From assembly GCA_002163085.1 (NCBI GenBank), contig MAAJ01000006.1, forward strand, positions 248,001 to 312,000: 64,000 nucleotides of DNA. Direction: 5' to 3'. Position 1 is the stretch's first letter, and every line of letters begins with the position of its first letter. The translations under genes were made by a program, and so were the position numbers. The notes beneath the pieces were generated by a model, which saw nothing but the letters and a program-made list of their open reading frames with translations, was not told where the DNA came from and did not search any database. The DNA comes from Methylophaga sp. 42_25_T18. Lineage in GTDB: Bacteria > Pseudomonadota > Gammaproteobacteria > Nitrosococcales > Methylophagaceae. Below are positions 26,059 through 35,931 of this stretch, in pieces.

Positions 26059-26685
26059 ATGAATCAAATATCAGGAACAAAAGGCTACTCAGAAGTAGCC
26101 GAACTATTTATTGAAGCGAGCAATGAGATCGAGTTCCGGGAATTGCATCAGGCTTTTATCGAATTCATACCCATTAAACCCAGCCGTATCTTAGATGTCG
26201 GAGCTGGCAGTGGAAGAGATGCCGCTGCACTTGCTGATAAGGGACACTCCGTTGTAGCCATTGAACCCACTAAAGCGTTCCGCTGTGCTGGAAAAGAACG
26301 CTACAACTCATCAACTATTGACTGGCTCGATGATTCTTTGCCAATGCTATCCCAGCTTGCAACAACGAATCAGTTCGACTTTATCCTTGCATCCGCAATT
26401 TGGCATCATCTCAATCAAGATGAGCAACAACAGGCCATGAAAAGAATAGCCAAACTTTTAATCTCAGGGGGTATTTTTGCTTTAACACTTCGTCATGGTC
26501 CAGCAGGTGTGGGAACTCATGTTTTTCAGACAAATGGTCAACAGACTATTGAGAATGCTAAAGCTTGTAGTTTAACACCGCTATTACACATTCCAAATCA
26601 GCCAAGTTTAATGTCAGGAAAGGAAGCGGTAACCTGGACGAGATTGGTATTTAAAAAGGCTTCGGTCAATAGCCAACTTGATTAA
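26059..26685 (+). CDS. Class I SAM-dependent methyltransferase
   Basis: A 208-residue protein with a Rossmann methyltransferase core. Motif I RILDVGAGSGRDAAALA lies at about 42-58, the acidic SAM-ribose residue in VVAIEPT follows, and LASAIWHHL and LISGGIFALTLRHGP mark the later motifs. The N-terminus YSEVAELFIEASNEIEF is unusual. No substrate can be predicted and no neighbour suggests one. The bases here are slightly different in feel from the surrounding housekeeping genes but not enough to call transfer. Confidence 0.8.
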   Translation: MNQISGTKGYSEVAELFIEASNEIEFRELHQAFIEFIPIKPSRILDVGAGSGRDAAALADKGHSVVAIEPTKAFRCAGKERYNSSTIDWLDDSLPMLSQLATTNQFDFILASAIWHHLNQDEQQQAMKRIAKLLISGGIFALTLRHGPAGVGTHVFQTNGQQTIENAKACSLTPLLHIPNQPSLMSGKEAVTWTRLVFKKASVNSQLD

Positions 26686-26692
26686 AAATTGT

Positions 26693-27217
26693 TTAATTTT
26701 CTTCTTCGTCTACACCAAGAAATCGACGTTGCGCCCATTTAGGTAAAGTCCCGATCCGCGCATGATGCAAAGAGTCAGATTCAATCACAATCAATACCAA
26801 TACAGTCACTAAGGTAGGCAAAATACCTAAGCCACCTATCAAGGCATAAACCGCTTCTTTCATTAATCCTAGTTGTTGATTAGCCAGCCAGCCTAAGAAT
26901 GACACGGTGGTTAATAACGTTAATGCTAAGGCAAATAACTTGCTCCAGCGCCGCGCAATTTGCCAGTGAATATAAACAAACTCACTGTCTGCACGTTTAA
27001 CTTTGGCTGCACGATAGAAGGTATAACTTAATGTTGCGATAGAAATGATTGGCACCACAATCATAAATTTTATATATGACTGACCAAAGGCGGCAAAACC
27101 TGTAAACAACAAAATATGATTCATAATCAGATTGCTGATAAAGATGTCATGTGGCTTTTTAGCCGCCGCTATCTCTTGTTCTGTTACGTCAAAATGATCT
27201 GCCATCATGTTTGCCAT
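26693..27217 (-). CDS. Hypothetical multi-pass membrane protein
   Basis: A roughly 174-residue protein with four hydrophobic stretches (about 29-47, 50-68, 93-113 and 121-145) and a short charged C-terminus ending in an acidic run. No known family recognised; the start is uncertain because three in-frame ATGs occur in the first nine codons. It lies downstream of thrC on the same strand, past a possible weak terminator, and convergent with the methyltransferase gene. Confidence 0.6.
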   Translation of the reverse strand: MANMMADHFDVTEQEIAAAKKPHDIFISNLIMNHILLFTGFAAFGQSYIKFMIVVPIISIATLSYTFYRAAKVKRADSEFVYIHWQIARRWSKLFALALTLLTTVSFLGWLANQQLGLMKEAVYALIGGLGILPTLVTVLVLIVIESDSLHHARIGTLPKWAQRRFLGVDEEEN

Positions 27218-27243
27218 CAATTAGGTTTTATCTATATCAAACA

Positions 27244-27269
27244 CTGCCCTCTTCAATGAAAAAGGGCAG
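27244..27269 (-). terminator. Weak hairpin after thrC
   Basis: A seven-base-pair stem (CTGCCCT with AGGGCAG, 12-base loop) follows the thrC stop. The T-run after it on the minus strand is poor (TGTTTGAT), so termination efficiency is doubtful. Confidence 0.4.
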
Positions 27270-27283
27270 CTTATTTTGATTTG

Positions 27284-28366
27284 TTAGTCCGCGATATTGT
27301 TTAATATTGCATCACGAACGGCATCTAAGGTGGCATCAACGGTCACTAATGGTGACGTGCTTTGTTTGATCGCAGTATCAGGATCTTTCAAACCATGGCC
27401 TGTTAATGTACACACAATTTTGCTGCCTTCAGGGATCTTGCCAGCATTAAGCTCATTAATCGCGCCGGCTAATGAGGTTGCAGATGCTGGCTCACAGAAA
27501 ATACCTTCATGTTCGGCCAATAATTTTTGTGCCGCCAAGATTTGTTCATCACTACACTCATCAAACCAACCTTCTGATTCTTCTTTGACTTTCCACGCTT
27601 TGTCCCAGCTTTGTGGATGGCCAATGCGAATCGCCGTGGCTACCGTTTCAGGATTATCAACCATATGACCACGCATAAATGGCGCACTGCCCGCGGCTTG
27701 GAAACCTAACATTTTAGGCCGTGCGTCAATGATGCCATCATCAAAGTATTCGCTGTAACCCATCCAGTGTGCGGTGATATTGCCGGCATTACCCACAGGT
27801 AAGCAGTGGAAGTCTGGCGCAAAGCCAAGCTCTTCAACAATCTCAAAGGCCGCTGTTTTTTGACCTTGTAGGCGGTATGGGTTGATTGAGTTAACAATGG
27901 TGACCGGTGCATGCTCGGCTACGTCTTTAACTAATTGCATGCCTTCATCAAAGTTGCCTTTGATTTGAATAACAGTCGCGCCATGCATCATGCCTTGTGC
28001 CAACTTACCCAAAGCAATCTTGCCTTCAGGAATCAATACAAATGCTTTAATACCTGCACGAGCCGCATAGGCTGCTGCTGCTGCTGAGGTATTACCCGTA
28101 GAAGCACAAATAATCGCTTTACTACCTTCTTCAACCGCTTTGGTCACCGCCATGGTCATGCCACGGTCTTTAAATGAACCTGTTGGGTTTAAACCTTCGT
28201 ATTTAACGTAGATTTCAACATCTTTACCTAAGACTTTCGGAATGTTGTTCAATTTAAGTAACGGTGTATTACCTTCACCTAAACTAATTAATTTCGTGTC
28301 ATCGCTGACCGGTAAGCGGTCACGGTAGCGTTCAATCAGCCCTGTATAACGTGGTCGAAATGGCAT
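27284..28366 (-). CDS. thrC: Threonine synthase
   Basis: A 360-residue PLP enzyme converting O-phosphohomoserine to threonine. The PLP lysine is in TGSFKDRGM and the phosphate-binding glycine loop is SLPVGNAGNITAHWMGY (preceded by HCL). The length puts it in the shorter threonine synthase type, not the roughly 430-residue E. coli type. It follows hom on the same strand; the 71-base gap carries an AGAGGA ribosome site. Confidence 0.92.
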   Translation of the reverse strand: MPFRPRYTGLIERYRDRLPVSDDTKLISLGEGNTPLLKLNNIPKVLGKDVEIYVKYEGLNPTGSFKDRGMTMAVTKAVEEGSKAIICASTGNTSAAAAAYAARAGIKAFVLIPEGKIALGKLAQGMMHGATVIQIKGNFDEGMQLVKDVAEHAPVTIVNSINPYRLQGQKTAAFEIVEELGFAPDFHCLPVGNAGNITAHWMGYSEYFDDGIIDARPKMLGFQAAGSAPFMRGHMVDNPETVATAIRIGHPQSWDKAWKVKEESEGWFDECSDEQILAAQKLLAEHEGIFCEPASATSLAGAINELNAGKIPEGSKIVCTLTGHGLKDPDTAIKQSTSPLVTVDATLDAVRDAILNNIAD

Positions 28367-28437
28367 GATTTATTCCTCTTTAAATATATTTGTTTGGTTC
28401 GTTCGTTCTTGGTTAACGCTAAAAGAGTTATTTTAGC

Positions 28438-29748
28438 CTAACCGAGCGATTCCATGCGAATACGCATCACCGACTCTTTAACAGTGGAGAGTGCTTCGAT
28501 TTGTGAAATCGCTGCATCCATATTCTTTTCAACCACTTCCTGAGTCAAAATAATGATTGGCACAATGCCATCATGATCTTCAGGTTGCTTTTGTAAAATG
28601 GCTTCGATGCTAATGCCTTGCTCACTCAAAATACCGGTGATATTAGCCAACACACCCGGTTTATCTTCAGTATGAATACGCAAGTAATATGACGTCACTA
28701 CTTCAGACATTGGCAAGATAGGTGTATCCACTAATGCATCCGGTTGGAAAGCTAAGTGGGGCACTCTATTTTCAGGATCGGTGGTTAGTGCTCGAACGAT
28801 ATCAACAATATCAGCAACAACGGCCGATGCTGTCGCATCAGAACCTGCACCCGCACCATAATATAGTGTTGGGCCTACTGCATCACCTTGTACTAATACC
28901 GCGTTCATTACCCCATCCACATTGGCGATTAAACGACGGTGGGGAATCAAGGTTGGGTGCACACGTAACTCAACACCTTGTTCTGTCTCTTTCGCAATGC
29001 CCAAGTGTTTAATGCGATAACCCAGTTCAGCCGCACACTGCACATCTTCTTGCGCAATTTTGCTAATACCTTCGGTATACGCTTTTTCAAACTGCAAAGG
29101 TATGCCAAAAGCAATCGATGCCATGATGGTTAATTTATGAGCAGCGTCAATGCCTTCAACATCAAATTCCGGATCGGCTTCGGCATAACCAAGCTCTTGC
29201 GCTTCGGCTAATACATCAGCAAAGTCACGAGCTTTGTCACGCATTTCGGTCAGAATGAAGTTACCCGTACCATTGATAATACCGGCCAACCATTCAATCT
29301 TATTGCCAGCCAAACCTTCACGCATGGCTTTAATAATAGGTATGCCTCCAGCAACCGCAGCTTCAAAGGCAATGGTCACGCCTTTTTCCTGCGCTTTAGC
29401 AAATAGCTCATTACCATGCATAGCAATTAAGGCTTTATTTGCGGTTACCACATGCTTGCCACTTTCAATGGCTTTTAATACCAATTCACGTGCAATACCA
29501 GTGCCGCCAATTAATTCTACAACAATTTGAATATCAGGATTATTAACCACCTCAAGCGCATCAGTCGTTAACTTAATACCGTCGGTTTTACAGCCTTTTG
29601 GAGAATCAAAGTCGCGATCGGCGGCCTGAAAAATCTCTATTTCTCTGCCCGCACGACGACTAATTTCTATTGCGTTTCGTGTCAGTACATTGACTGTACC
29701 ACTGCCCACTGTGCCTAAACCCAAAATGCCTATTTTTACTGACTGCAA
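28438..29748 (-). CDS. hom: Homoserine dehydrogenase
   Basis: A 436-residue monofunctional enzyme. It has an N-terminal NAD(P) domain with IGILGLGTVGSGTV, then catalytic segments VTANKALIA, GIPIIKAMREGLAGNKIEW and GYAEADPEFDVEGIDAAHK. A C-terminal ACT domain (YYLRIHTEDKPGVLANITGI) probably gives threonine feedback control. The start is a TTG with GGGGA eight bases upstream; no ATG fits as well. It lies between alaC (11 bases upstream) and thrC. Confidence 0.94.
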   Translation of the reverse strand: MQSVKIGILGLGTVGSGTVNVLTRNAIEISRRAGREIEIFQAADRDFDSPKGCKTDGIKLTTDALEVVNNPDIQIVVELIGGTGIARELVLKAIESGKHVVTANKALIAMHGNELFAKAQEKGVTIAFEAAVAGGIPIIKAMREGLAGNKIEWLAGIINGTGNFILTEMRDKARDFADVLAEAQELGYAEADPEFDVEGIDAAHKLTIMASIAFGIPLQFEKAYTEGISKIAQEDVQCAAELGYRIKHLGIAKETEQGVELRVHPTLIPHRRLIANVDGVMNAVLVQGDAVGPTLYYGAGAGSDATASAVVADIVDIVRALTTDPENRVPHLAFQPDALVDTPILPMSEVVTSYYLRIHTEDKPGVLANITGILSEQGISIEAILQKQPEDHDGIVPIIILTQEVVEKNMDAAISQIEALSTVKESVMRIRMESLG

Positions 29749-29759
29749 GATATTGTCCC

Positions 29760-30938
29760 CTAATCTTTTTTCAACATGTCACGGATCCCACGGATCGCCT
29801 GACGTGTACGATGTTCATTTTCAATCAAACCAAAGCGCACATGGTCATCGCCATATTCACCAAAACCGATGCCTGGTGATACTGCTACTTTAGCTTCCTG
29901 TAATAATAATTTAGTGAACTCTAACGAGCCCATTTCACGGAATTTTTCTGGAATTTTTGCCCAGACAAACATGGTTGCCTTAGGTTTTTCCACTTCCCAG
30001 CCTATCGAGTTCAAACCATCACATAAAACATCACGACGTTTTTTGTATGTTTCTACAATCTCGGCCACACATTCTTGTGGCCCATCGAGTGCCGCAATCG
30101 CAGCGATTTGAATCGGTGTAAACATACCGTAGTCAAGATAGGACTTCATTCTAGCCAAGGCCGCAACCAAAGTTGGATTGCCTGACATAAAGCCAACTCG
30201 CCAGCCGGGCATATTGTAGGTTTTTGATAGAGTATAAAATTCTACCGCGACATCTTTCGCACCTGGCACCTGCAAGATAGAGGGCGCTTTATATCCATCA
30301 AAGGTGATCTCGCCATACGCTAAATCATGCACCACCCAAATTTCGTGTTCTTTGGCAAAAGCCACGATGCGCTCGAAAAACTCGAGATCAACACATTGCG
30401 TTGTTGGGTTACCAGGAAAGTTCAATACCAACATTTTGGGTTTAGGCCACGAATCTTTCACTGACTTTTCTAACTCAGCAAAAAAGTCGCCACCGTCAAC
30501 TAAAGGTACATGGCGAATATCCGCGCCTGAAATCACAAATCCATAGGGATGGATAGGATAAGCAGGGTTTGGCACTAAAATCGCGTCTCCAGGCCCTACA
30601 GTTGCCAAAGCAAGATGCGCTAAACCTTCTTTCGAACCAATCGTTACGATGGTTTCGGTTTCGTGATCTAATTCAACATCAAACTTACGCTTATACCAAT
30701 TACATACTGCTTGACGTAAACGTGGAATCCCGCGCGACAGCGAATAACGGTGCGTATCGGGACGTTGCGCGGCTTCGGTTAACTTATCAATTATATGTGC
30801 GGGCGCAGGACGGTCTGGATTTCCCATGCCAAAGTCGATAATATCTTCACCACGCGCACGTGCTTGTGCCTTCAAATCGTTTACGATATTGAATACATAC
30901 GGAGGAAGGCGTTTAATCCTAGGAAAGTCTTCGTTCAA
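29760..30938 (-). CDS. alaC: Alanine transaminase (AlaC-type)
   Basis: A 392-residue class I/II PLP aminotransferase beginning [16 protein letters not shown], as in AlaC, which makes alanine from pyruvate and glutamate. The NPxYPxH segment [36 protein letters not shown] and the PLP lysine in [14 protein letters not shown] are present. The likely start is TTG with AGG at seven bases. It heads the alaC-hom-thrC run. The family also contains diaminopimelate and other aminotransferases, so the substrate is a strong but not certain inference. Confidence 0.85.
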   Translation of the reverse strand: MNEDFPRIKRLPPYVFNIVNDLKAQARARGEDIIDFGMGNPDRPAPAHIIDKLTEAAQRPDTHRYSLSRGIPRLRQAVCNWYKRKFDVELDHETETIVTIGSKEGLAHLALATVGPGDAILVPNPAYPIHPYGFVISGADIRHVPLVDGGDFFAELEKSVKDSWPKPKMLVLNFPGNPTTQCVDLEFFERIVAFAKEHEIWVVHDLAYGEITFDGYKAPSILQVPGAKDVAVEFYTLSKTYNMPGWRVGFMSGNPTLVAALARMKSYLDYGMFTPIQIAAIAALDGPQECVAEIVETYKKRRDVLCDGLNSIGWEVEKPKATMFVWAKIPEKFREMGSLEFTKLLLQEAKVAVSPGIGFGEYGDDHVRFGLIENEHRTRQAIRGIRDMLKKD

Positions 30939-31033
30939 CTGGATACCTGTAAATAGTTAAAACGGTTGGCAAACCGAGCAAAATAACCGAAAATCATTAA
31001 CACTTCAAATACAATTGGATAAAAGTATTAGCT

Positions 31034-31876
31034 ATGATTGAGCAAGAAGCATTTTACAACAATATAGTAGCAGAGCTCGAGGACGGGTCTTTGGTACTAC
31101 CAACCTTACCTGAGGTCGCCTTACAAGTTCGAGATGTGGTTGACGATCCTGATGTTACCGCTCAAGGCCTAGCCGAAATCATCACCACTGATGCAGCCTT
31201 ATCTGCGCGATTATTAAAAGTCGCCAACAGTGCGCTATATCGTGGTCGCATCGCGGTCGAAAGTGTGCAAATGGCGGTGTCTCGACTTGGGCTTAAAATG
31301 GTACGCAACTTGGTCACCAGTCTGGTAATGGAACAAATGTTCCAAGCCACATCCAACCGTTTGGAAAAAAGGCTGCATGACTTATGGAAACAAAGCACTG
31401 AAGTCGCTGCGATTAGCCAAGTATTAGCCGCTAAACAAAAGGGTATAAAAACGGATGAGGCCATGTTAGCGGGCCTAATTCATAATATTGGTGTATTACC
31501 CATCTTATTAAAAGCAGAAGAATGTCCCGAGTTACTACAAGACACGACGATGTTAGACAGCATAATTAAAAATTTGCATCCACGTGTTGGTGAAGCCATT
31601 CTGAAGAGTTGGAAGTTCTCTGATGAGTTAGTGGCTGTTCCGGCAGAACATGCCAACTTGAATAGAAATAGTGTCAATGGCCCTGACTTGGTTGATGTCG
31701 TTCAAGTGGCCGTATTGCAAAGTTATATCAATACTGCAAATGCACACGATCCTGGTAGCTTAGACGGTGTACCTGCCTTTGCTAAACTAGGTATAGATAC
31801 CGATGTATCTGTAGTTGAGCTTGATGAAGACAGTGAAGAATACGCTGAGGCCTTAGCCTTATTTAGCGGCATGTAA
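31034..31876 (+). CDS. HDOD domain signalling protein
   Basis: A 280-residue protein dominated by an HDOD domain, a catalytically dead HD-related fold found in many bacterial signalling proteins. LPTLPEVALQVRDVVDDPD opens it and SARLLKVANSALYRG and SVQMAVSRLGLKMVRNLV follow. GLIHNIGVLPIL corresponds to the place where the HD metal site would lie but has Asn. There is no output domain, so it likely works through protein contacts in motility or c-di-GMP pathways. It is divergent from alaC. Confidence 0.82.
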   Translation: MIEQEAFYNNIVAELEDGSLVLPTLPEVALQVRDVVDDPDVTAQGLAEIITTDAALSARLLKVANSALYRGRIAVESVQMAVSRLGLKMVRNLVTSLVMEQMFQATSNRLEKRLHDLWKQSTEVAAISQVLAAKQKGIKTDEAMLAGLIHNIGVLPILLKAEECPELLQDTTMLDSIIKNLHPRVGEAILKSWKFSDELVAVPAEHANLNRNSVNGPDLVDVVQVAVLQSYINTANAHDPGSLDGVPAFAKLGIDTDVSVVELDEDSEEYAEALALFSGM

Positions 31877-31880
31877 ATAA

Positions 31881-31915
31881 AAAAGGCTATTTCCTTGTAG
31901 AGGAAATAGCCTTTT
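31881..31915. terminator. Bidirectional rho-independent terminator
   Basis: A perfect 15-base-pair stem with a five-base loop, starting with AAAA and ending with TTTT, lies between the HDOD gene and lysS, which converge on it. Confidence 0.93.
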
Positions 31916-31937
31916 AAAATCTTCTAGACAGAAAAAT

Positions 31938-33437
31938 CTAATCGACTTCTGGTCGCATATGCGGGAATAACAATACATCTCGAATTGACGGTGCATCGGT
32001 TAATAACATTACCAAGCGGTCAATACCGATACCTTCACCCGCTGTTGGTGGCATGCCGTATTCCAATGCACGAATATAGTCCGCATCAAAGTGCATCGCT
32101 TCATCATCACCGGCATCTTTTTCTGCCACTTGTGCTTGGAAACGTTCCGCCTGATCTTCAGCATCATTCAACTCTGAAAATCCATTGGCAATTTCACGAC
32201 CACCGACAAAGAACTCAAATCTATCGGTCACAAATGGATCATTATCACTGCGTCGAGCCAACGGTGATACTTCAGTTGGATAAGCGGTAATAAAGGTAGG
32301 TTCCATCAAGCGATGCTCAACTGTTTTCTCAAAAATCTCAATTTGAACCTTACCTAGGCCATAACTCTCTTTCAATGGAATGCCTAAATCTTTAGCAACG
32401 GTACTGGCTGCTTCAATTGTGGCTAACTGTTCAGCTTTTAGCTCTGGATTGAAATGTAAGATCGATTCATTCACTGTCATCCGATGGAATGGTTTAGAGA
32501 AATCTAAATCCGTGCCTTGATAATGCACTTGTGAGGTTCCCAATACATCTTGAGTCACCGTACGTAACATATCTTCTGTTAAGTCCATCAGATCATTAAA
32601 GTCGGAATAAGCCTGATAGAACTCAACCATCGTGAACTCTGGGTTATGACGTGTTGATAACCCTTCGTTACGGAAGTTACGGTTGATTTCAAATACGCGT
32701 TCAAAACCACCAACAACCAAACGCTTTAAATAAAGCTCTGGTGCGATACGCAAGAACAAATTCATATCCAAAGCATTGTGATAGGTAGTAAACGGTCTAG
32801 CTGTTGCTCCGCCAGGAATGGCTTGCATCATCGGCGTTTCGACTTCTAGATAATCTTTCGCCATCAAGAAGCGACGAATTCCATCAATTACTTTGGTTCG
32901 AATAATGAAAGTATCGCGGCTTGCTTGATTCATAATCAAATCAACATAACGCTGACGATAACGTGTTTCTTGATCCGATAAACCATGAAATTTTTCAGGC
33001 AATGGGCGTAACGACTTAGTCAACAAACGAATGTTATCCACTAACACTGATAACTCGCCTTTTTGAGTACGAAACATCACCCCTTCTGCGGCAATAATAT
33101 CGCCTAAGTCCCAACGCTTAAATTGGGCATAAATACCTTCGGCCAAGTTATCGCGTTTAACATACAACTGCATATCGCCCGACATATCACGAATATTGGC
33201 AAAGCTCGCTTTACCCATGACCCGCTTGGTCATCAATCGACCGGCAATTTTGACACGTCTTGGCTGTTCTTTTAATTCTTCAGCCGTTGTATTTTCATAT
33301 TCAGCCAATAGCTTCGCATTGACGACATCACGACGAAAGTCATTAGGAAATGCATTACCTTGCTCACGTATTTCTGCCAACTTTTCACGGCGTTGGGCAA
33401 TAAGTCTGTTTTCGTCTTGTTCAATTTCGTTTGTCAT
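31938..33437 (-). CDS. lysS: Lysyl-tRNA synthetase, class II
   Basis: A 499-residue class II aminoacyl-tRNA synthetase. An OB-fold anticodon domain (about 60-175, [19 protein letters not shown]) is followed by the catalytic core. Motif 2 is [20 protein letters not shown] and motif 3 is [10 protein letters not shown] near the C-terminus. Standard length. It follows prfB by 15 bases, a conserved prfB-lysS pair. Confidence 0.96.
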   Translation of the reverse strand: MTNEIEQDENRLIAQRREKLAEIREQGNAFPNDFRRDVVNAKLLAEYENTTAEELKEQPRRVKIAGRLMTKRVMGKASFANIRDMSGDMQLYVKRDNLAEGIYAQFKRWDLGDIIAAEGVMFRTQKGELSVLVDNIRLLTKSLRPLPEKFHGLSDQETRYRQRYVDLIMNQASRDTFIIRTKVIDGIRRFLMAKDYLEVETPMMQAIPGGATARPFTTYHNALDMNLFLRIAPELYLKRLVVGGFERVFEINRNFRNEGLSTRHNPEFTMVEFYQAYSDFNDLMDLTEDMLRTVTQDVLGTSQVHYQGTDLDFSKPFHRMTVNESILHFNPELKAEQLATIEAASTVAKDLGIPLKESYGLGKVQIEIFEKTVEHRLMEPTFITAYPTEVSPLARRSDNDPFVTDRFEFFVGGREIANGFSELNDAEDQAERFQAQVAEKDAGDDEAMHFDADYIRALEYGMPPTAGEGIGIDRLVMLLTDAPSIRDVLLFPHMRPEVD

Positions 33438-33452
33438 AAATTATCTCTATTT

Positions 33453-34548
33453 TTAGAGTCCTGATTTCAAGGAAGCTTCAATAAATAAGTCTAAATTGCC
33501 ATCTAACACGGCTTGGGTATTTCCTGTTTCAACATTAGTACGTAAATCTTTGATACGCGATTGGTCGAGTACATAAGACCGAATTTGACTGCCCCAGCCA
33601 ATATCCGCCTTACCGTCTTCCGCCACTTGTTTCTCTTCATTTTGCTTGAGCAATTCAAGCTCATATAGTTTCGCTTTCAACAAGCTCATCGCAGTGTCTC
33701 TATTCTTATGTTGAGACCGTTGTGACTGACATTGTACGACTGTATTTGTTGGTATATGAGTAATACGTACCGCAGAATCAGTTTTATTAATATGCTGTCC
33801 ACCCGCACCACTGGCTCGATAAGTGTCGACTCTTAAATCTGCCTTGTTGATCTCAATATCAATATTATCATCTACCTCAGGATAGACAAATACACTACAA
33901 AAAGAGGTATGCCGCTTTGCACTAGAATCAAATGGTGACTTTCGCACTAGGCGATGGACACCTGTTTCTGTACGCAATAAACCAAAAGCATAATCTCCTT
34001 CAAAATGAATAGTGGCGCTTTTTATTCCGGCCACATCACCTGCTGAAGTCTCAACTAATCCAACTTTGAATCCTTGCGCATCGCCCCATCGTAGGTACAT
34101 GCGTAGAATCATATTGGCCCAATCTTGGGCCTCAGTACCACCTGAGCCAGACTGAATATCTAGGTAGGCATTATTCGCATCCATCTTGCCAGAGAACATG
34201 CGTTGGAACTCAAGCTTCTCTAGACCTTTTTCTAAAGCATCTAGATCTTCAATAACGGCATCAAAGGTATCTTGATCGTCTTCTTCAGCAGCCAACTCAA
34301 GTAGATCTTTAGCATCTACCAAGATTTCACTGTGCGCTGATAAGGTTGATACAATTCGCTCTAAACTTGAACGTTCTTGACCCAATTTTTGAGCGCGCTC
34401 AGGATCATCCCATACCGATGGTGACTCCAATTCTCGGGTGACTTCTACTAGCTGTTCTGCCTTGCCATCATAGTCAAAGAAACCCCCTAAGATCGTCACT
34501 ACGACCTCGAAGATCTTTGATTCGCTGCATTGTCGCGCCTAATTCCAA
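33453..34548 (-). CDS. prfB: Peptide chain release factor 2 (programmed +1 frameshift)
   Basis: RF2 recognises UGA and UAA stop codons. The main frame (33453-34473) carries the GGQ-containing [18 protein letters not shown] and the SPF-type anticodon segment [14 protein letters not shown]. The protein starts in another frame. A TTG at 34548-34546, eight bases after AAGAGG, reads 24 codons (ending [17 protein letters not shown]) to an in-frame TGA at 34476-34474. A +1 shift there joins the main frame, reading [10 protein letters not shown]. The total of 364 residues agrees with the E. coli protein (365). An ATG at 34530 is a weaker alternative start. It is coupled to lysS. Confidence 0.95.
34473..34491 (-). 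promoter_or_regulatory. prfB programmed frameshift site
   Basis: On the minus strand the order is CTT-AGG-GGG-TTT-CTT-TGA-C. The internal Shine-Dalgarno-like AGGGGG lies three bases before the CTT slip codon, and TGA-C is the poor-termination context used in bacterial prfB autoregulation. When RF2 is scarce, ribosomes pause at TGA, slip +1 on CTT and continue. Confidence 0.95.
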
Positions 34549-34629
34549 GGCCAATCCCTCTTATTCTTGAATTTCAACATTGGCATTTCGCCAACAAAAC
34601 GACGTATTGTAACGTATCCATCCGACTTT

Positions 34630-35352
34630 TTATTTTTTAGGTAAGAATCGCATTGGATCAACAGGTTTACCATTTCGCCGTATTTCAAAATGCAACTGAT
34701 TTTGCTGAGTGCCTGAGCGGCCTAATAAGGCAATTTTTTGTCCCGCTTTAACTAATTGGCCTTCTTTTACCAACAGCGTTTTATTATGGGCATAAGCACT
34801 TAAATACACATCGTTATGTTTGATAATCAATAAATTGCCATAGCGTGGCAGGCCATTGCCGCTATAGACCACTTTGCCTGATGCCGCCGCAATAATGCTT
34901 TGACCTGATTTACCGGCTATATCAATGCCTTTCCTACCGGCAGCACTCTTGGAGTATGTTGATAAGATTTTCCCTGAAGTGGGCCACCGCCACGTCAATC
35001 TCTTATTTGATGGGCTTGTTGTCGTGGTTACTTTCTTAGTGCTAGTTGTGAGCTTAGTATATTTTTTCTTAGTAACAGCACTTTTAGTTGATTTAAAACG
35101 TAATTTTTGACCAACATAAATCGTATAAGGTGATTTAATATCATTAATTTTGGCTAAGCTTTTATGGTCATAACCATAACGCCAACTGATAGAAAATAAG
35201 GTATCCCCTCTTTTAACTGTATAGATCGCCGGTGCAGTGACGGCTTTAGTGCTTGTCTTTATTGGTTTTTTATATGTACCTACTGGAGCTACGGCCTGAC
35301 CACCACCACATGCAGTTAAAGCCAATACCAACAGGATTAATACAATTCTCAT
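34630..35352 (-). CDS. nlpD: NlpD-type LysM/M23 lipoprotein (amidase activator)
   Basis: A 240-residue outer-membrane lipoprotein (lipobox Cys15) with a LysM domain (about 44-88, YTVKRGDTLFSISWRYG) and a C-terminal LytM/M23 domain (about 125-238). The metal-binding His before GID is replaced by Lys (GRKGIDIAG), as in E. coli NlpD, so it likely activates the amidase AmiC rather than cutting peptidoglycan. The HFEIR HxH remnant is also altered to LHFEIR. It follows yqaA after 3 bases. rpoS, commonly next to nlpD, is not downstream here; prfB is. Confidence 0.92.
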   Translation of the reverse strand: MRIVLILLVLALTACGGGQAVAPVGTYKKPIKTSTKAVTAPAIYTVKRGDTLFSISWRYGYDHKSLAKINDIKSPYTIYVGQKLRFKSTKSAVTKKKYTKLTTSTKKVTTTTSPSNKRLTWRWPTSGKILSTYSKSAAGRKGIDIAGKSGQSIIAAASGKVVYSGNGLPRYGNLLIIKHNDVYLSAYAHNKTLLVKEGQLVKAGQKIALLGRSGTQQNQLHFEIRRNGKPVDPMRFLPKK

Positions 35353-35355
35353 AAC

Positions 35356-35931
35356 TTATGCGAATATAAAATAACCTGTTAGCGCTAAAGCAACCGTTGC
35401 CCAGCCTATACGATCAATCCAATTAAGTAATTGCATCTCTAGTCGTTTGCCTCCCCAATACATCAACGCAGCCACAAGAAAGAAGCGTAAACCTCTACCA
35501 ATGGTCGAGCCAATGATAAAGGGAATTAAAGCCATACCTGCCACACCTGATGCAATGGTAAATATTTTATAGGGAATCGGGGTGAATCCTGCCAGAAAAA
35601 TGGCCCAAAACCCCCATTGTTCAAACCAAACTTCTGCAAGTTGATAGGCATGCATATAGCCTAATGATTGGATCCAAGGCTCGATCAGCTGAAAAGCATA
35701 TGAGCCTATCATATAGCCCAACAACCCACCCAAAACAGACATTATCGTAGTCAAACCAGCATAGAACCAAGCTTTGTCCGGTTTAGCCAACGCCATCGGT
35801 GCTAACATTACGTCGGGCGGAATCAAAAAGCAGGATGATTCAGTAAAACTAACTAAGGCTAACCAGTACGTTGCATATTTATGTCGCGACCACAGTAAAA
35901 CGCGCACATATATTTTGGAAAACAATTGCAT
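35356..35931 (-). CDS. YqaA family membrane protein (DedA/VTT-like)
   Basis: A 191-residue inner-membrane protein of the YqaA group within the SNARE-associated (VTT/DedA) superfamily. The conserved SFTESSCFLIPPDVMLAPMA, GGLLGYMIGSYAF, the LAGFTPIPYKIFTIASG re-entrant motif and GRGLRFFLVA are visible; the Gly/Pro-rich motif is typical of DedA-type flippases. Its stop is one codon upstream of nlpD and its start overlaps pcm by one base, within surE-pcm-yqaA-nlpD. Confidence 0.85.
   Translation of the reverse strand: MQLFSKIYVRVLLWSRHKYATYWLALVSFTESSCFLIPPDVMLAPMALAKPDKAWFYAGLTTIMSVLGGLLGYMIGSYAFQLIEPWIQSLGYMHAYQLAEVWFEQWGFWAIFLAGFTPIPYKIFTIASGVAGMALIPFIIGSTIGRGLRFFLVAALMYWGGKRLEMQLLNWIDRIGWATVALALTGYFIFA

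Noticed and set aside
26059..26685. Methyltransferase as part of a transferred island
   Set aside because: No repeats, integrase or clear composition shift near it; a plain accessory gene is enough.
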